Below, in pieces: positions 32,312-33,797 of a DNA stretch of 33,797 bases (within the stretch, counting starts at the first letter, position 1; each line of letters starts with the position of its first letter). Origin of the DNA: Candidatus Nealsoniibacteriota bacterium (GTDB lineage Bacteria; Patescibacteriota; Minisyncoccia; Minisyncoccales; PWPS01); contig PWKK01000003.1 in assembly GCA_003560665.1 (NCBI GenBank), positions 1 through 33,797 of the forward strand, given 5' to 3'. A program made the position numbers and the translations under genes. Below the pieces are notes generated by a model. That model searched no databases. It worked only from the letters and a program-made list of their open reading frames with translations, and was not told where the DNA came from.

Positions 32312-32350
32312 AAAAAAAAATCCCTCATGAACAAAAGCAGCTCTGAGGGA
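32312..32350 (-). terminator. rho-independent terminator after the GC-rich unknown gene
   Basis: Minus strand TCCCTCA (32350-32344) pairs with TGAGGGA (32327-32321) around a 16-base loop, followed by nine T (32320-32312). It lies 23 bases after the stop at 32373. Confidence 0.7.
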
Positions 32351-32372
32351 GGCTTGAATGTGCTTCCACATG

Positions 32373-32999
32373 TTAGGTTTTAAATATTTGCTGCTGAATC
32401 GTAATCTCGAGCATTGGGGGCACGTACTGCGATACTTGGCGAATAGAATCTCTTATTCCTTGACTCAATGATCCGAAAGCCTTATGACCTTTTTCGAGAC
32501 ACTGTAGTCGGACATTCCCAATTGGATGGGTAGTATCCGGGCACTGCAGCAGCCCATCAACGCCCCAGTGAAGAACAAAGTTACTCATCCGCCATGATTC
32601 TAGTAGCGTGCGGTGTTCACGCGGCAAGAAGCTTCTCAGCACTGCTTCCCTAAAAGCACTATCTAGTCCCGGATTATCTTGAAATGTTTTCCAAAGTACT
32701 TCCCAGGTGAAGTGTTGTAGGTTTTCTATCCAATCCAAACGTTCTGGATCCGGAGGAACAATATATTTCTTAGTCAAGGCTGCAATAATGCCACCGGCAA
32801 CGGCAAAAGATACCCATATTCCAGCTGTTGGACACCTGTGCTCACCAATCCCTTTGGCGATGAGAGCTTGTTCGCAATTAAGGTCAGAGTACGCATCGTA
32901 TTCCTTATCAAACCATAACTCGCTATCCCAACACGTTGGAGCCTCACGCTCCAGTTTATCCGGCAATACTAACCTGTTCTTTTCCGTTAACTTAATCAT
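32373..32999 (-). CDS. unknown protein with higher GC than its neighbours
   Basis: The 208-residue product has AAAGGAG six bases before its ATG, so the start is well supported. One hydrophobic stretch (GIWVSFAVAGGIIAAL, about 70-86) may be a membrane segment or a buried core helix. The rest is mixed and rich in Trp, Arg, His and Leu. Cysteines are scattered (C23, C39, C56 and two later), without a known motif. The gene's composition stands out: three 60-base lines I counted gave 45-55% G+C, against 32% for a line of typA. That suggests recent acquisition. It is a single-gene unit with its own terminator and a palindrome in the leader. No family is recognised. Confidence 0.7.
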   Translation of the reverse strand: MIKLTEKNRLVLPDKLEREAPTCWDSELWFDKEYDAYSDLNCEQALIAKGIGEHRCPTAGIWVSFAVAGGIIAALTKKYIVPPDPERLDWIENLQHFTWEVLWKTFQDNPGLDSAFREAVLRSFLPREHRTLLESWRMSNFVLHWGVDGLLQCPDTTHPIGNVRLQCLEKGHKAFGSLSQGIRDSIRQVSQYVPPMLEITIQQQIFKT

Positions 33000-33034
33000 G
33001 TGATTCTCCTTTCATTTTTTTAGAGAGCAAAGAA

Positions 33035-33053
33035 ACAGAGATATTATCCCTGT
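33035..33053. promoter_or_regulatory. 19-base near-perfect palindrome upstream of the GC-rich gene
   Basis: ACAGAGATATTATCCCTGT: two 9-base arms that match in eight positions around a central T. It lies 36 bases before the start codon, downstream of the likely promoter region (a TATCAT at about 33069 preceded by TTTACT). It could be an operator or an mRNA stem. Confidence 0.4.
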
Positions 33054-33189
33054 CCTCCTTTAATCATATGATACTATAATTTCAAAAAAAGTAAACTTAA
33101 GAAATGTTTCAGATTATTAATAGAAAAAAATTAGAAATTTGCTCTGGGGAATGAACTATTTTGAAAACTATTTAATAGAATAACAATAT

Positions 33190-33696
33190 TTATTTACTAT
33201 CCTTATTGTATTCTATGTCATCTTCATTTTTTCCTTTGAGTATTTTATCTACCATTTCAATTTCCTCCAAAAGTCCCTCTACTAAATCATATCCCTTTGC
33301 CTCTTCATAACTTACCCAAGCATATTTTGTATTCTCCTCTTCTTGTAATTTTATTTCTCCTGACTTATAGGGACAATAAAAGCTTAAAATAATAGTTGGG
33401 ATGCCATCTGGTCTAATAAAAGCTATATCAATAAGATATTTCATCTTTCCTGCCTCTAGATTACACTCTTCTTTTATTTCTCTACGAAGAGACTTTTCAA
33501 TAGCAAAATACCAGTGATCTTTTGTTGTTTTCGGAGTGTTAACATAGTCGTCAACTTCAACACCTCCTCCCGGCACCGTCCATTGCCCCGGAAATGCTTT
33601 TTTCTTTAGATTCCTTTTTAGCAAAAGATACTTGCTGTTTTTATAGATAATCGCAGTTGATGTAATTCTATGTAATTCTTTGTTTTTTATCTCCAT
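33190..33696 (-). CDS. NUDIX hydrolase with an insertion in the Nudix box
   Basis: NUDIX enzymes hydrolyse nucleoside diphosphates linked to another group. The 168-residue protein shows the fold: ITSTAIIYKNSKYLLLKR strands, PGQWTVPGGGVE (36-47), the core helix RREIKEECNL (71-80) with the metal-binding REIKEE, and a final strand set. Between GGGVE and the helix about 14 extra residues (DDYVNTPKTTKDHWYF) interrupt the standard box spacing. The substrate cannot be told; NTP pyrophosphatase or nucleotide-sugar activity are both possible. The likely -10 (TATAAA, 33716-33711) lies so close to the ATG that the leader is only a few bases, and no ribosome binding site is seen. Confidence 0.88.
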   Translation of the reverse strand: MEIKNKELHRITSTAIIYKNSKYLLLKRNLKKKAFPGQWTVPGGGVEVDDYVNTPKTTKDHWYFAIEKSLRREIKEECNLEAGKMKYLIDIAFIRPDGIPTIILSFYCPYKSGEIKLQEEENTKYAWVSYEEAKGYDLVEGLLEEIEMVDKILKGKNEDDIEYNKDSK

Positions 33697-33734
33697 AATT
33701 ATATTTCTATTTTATATTGTTCAAATATACCACA

Positions 33735-33764
33735 AAACAAAAAACCGAGCAAATACTCGGTTTT
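33735..33764 (-). terminator. rho-independent terminator at the right edge
   Basis: AAAACCGAG (33741-33749) pairs with CTCGGTTTT (33756-33764), loop CAAATA. On the minus strand a T-rich run follows, so it terminates a gene that enters from beyond the window. The few bases after it (33784-33797) read QQS-stop on the minus strand, like the end of the HAD remnant at 28556. Confidence 0.7.
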
Positions 33765-33797
33765 AATGATCTCGGTCACTATCTCAAGACTGTTGCC

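Larger units (their letters stand above)
31923..32372. other. 450-base intergenic region after typA
   Basis: It holds a weak terminator for typA, a bidirectional terminator, a GC-rich patch of possible structured RNA and the terminator of the minus-strand unknown gene; each is described separately. A minus-strand ORF of 65 codons (32174-32371) crosses this but is composed of the terminator and the GC-rich patch and is not taken as a gene. Confidence 0.5.

Noticed and set aside
32174-32371. 65-codon minus-strand ORF downstream of the GC-rich gene
   Set aside because: It consists of the gene's own terminator stem, the T-run and the GC-rich patch; no ribosome binding site and an implausible protein.

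Overview
The window looks like a chromosome segment from a Candidate Phyla Radiation (Patescibacteria) bacterium, most likely a Parcubacteria-type lineage. The reasons are AT-rich DNA, tightly packed or overlapping genes, a compact UvrA and a UvrC without its C-terminal helix-hairpin-helix part, VirB2/TrbC-like membrane proteins carrying unusual extracytoplasmic domains, a full type IV pilus assembly operon, a lycopene-cyclase-domain membrane protein and many unrecognised secreted proteins. TGA is used as a stop codon (for example at the end of pilN), so the genetic code is standard. The lineage is an inference; there is no rRNA gene here.

Region by region. (1) 1-2.2 kb, minus strand: an ArsR-type regulator, a membrane-anchored thioredoxin-like protein, a thioredoxin/DsbD-like membrane protein and a glutaredoxin, all behind one promoter with a palindrome at its predicted start site. 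This is an export-linked thiol-redox operon. (2) 2.4-6.7 kb, plus strand: two genes that each begin with a signal peptide and a VirB2/TrbC-like pair of membrane helices. The first carries a C39-like cysteine peptidase domain and cysteine-rich clusters, the second a betagamma-crystallin-like module. The first appears to be transcribed without a leader. (3) 6.7-7.6 kb: a convergent gene for a membrane-anchored, acidic-linker protein. (4) 7.7-13.3 kb, minus strand: uvrB-uvrA-uvrC, with a hairpin that hides the uvrB ribosome binding site. (5) 13.5-14.5 kb: an MraZ-like protein and a single-domain response regulator, each with its own promoter and terminator. (6) 14.65-22.9 kb, minus strand: type IV pilus operon pilB-pilC-four pilin-like genes-pilM-pilN-pilO-unknown membrane protein.

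(7) 23.3-28.8 kb is an accessory stretch: a cohesin-like surface protein with a Pro-Glu-Thr/Ser stalk, a lycopene-cyclase-like membrane protein, small unknown proteins, a cysteine-rich coiled-coil secreted protein beside a frameshifted thioredoxin-fold secreted protein, a HAD-hydrolase remnant and two possible decayed ORFs. (8) 28.9-31.9 kb, plus strand: a DEAD-box RNA helicase and the GTPase TypA/BipA, 1 base apart, a ribosome-assembly or cold-stress pair. (9) 32-33.8 kb: a GC-rich non-coding patch between terminators, a gene of clearly higher GC (likely recent acquisition) with a palindrome in its leader, a NUDIX hydrolase, and a terminator plus gene end resembling the HAD remnant near 28.55 kb.

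The most interesting link is between redox and surface genes. Thioredoxin-fold proteins of one family occur twice, each time next to a cysteine-rich secreted protein, which suggests dedicated disulfide handling for surface proteins. No single element can be declared a new system from sequence alone; the VirB2-like/C39/crystallin gene pair is the best candidate.
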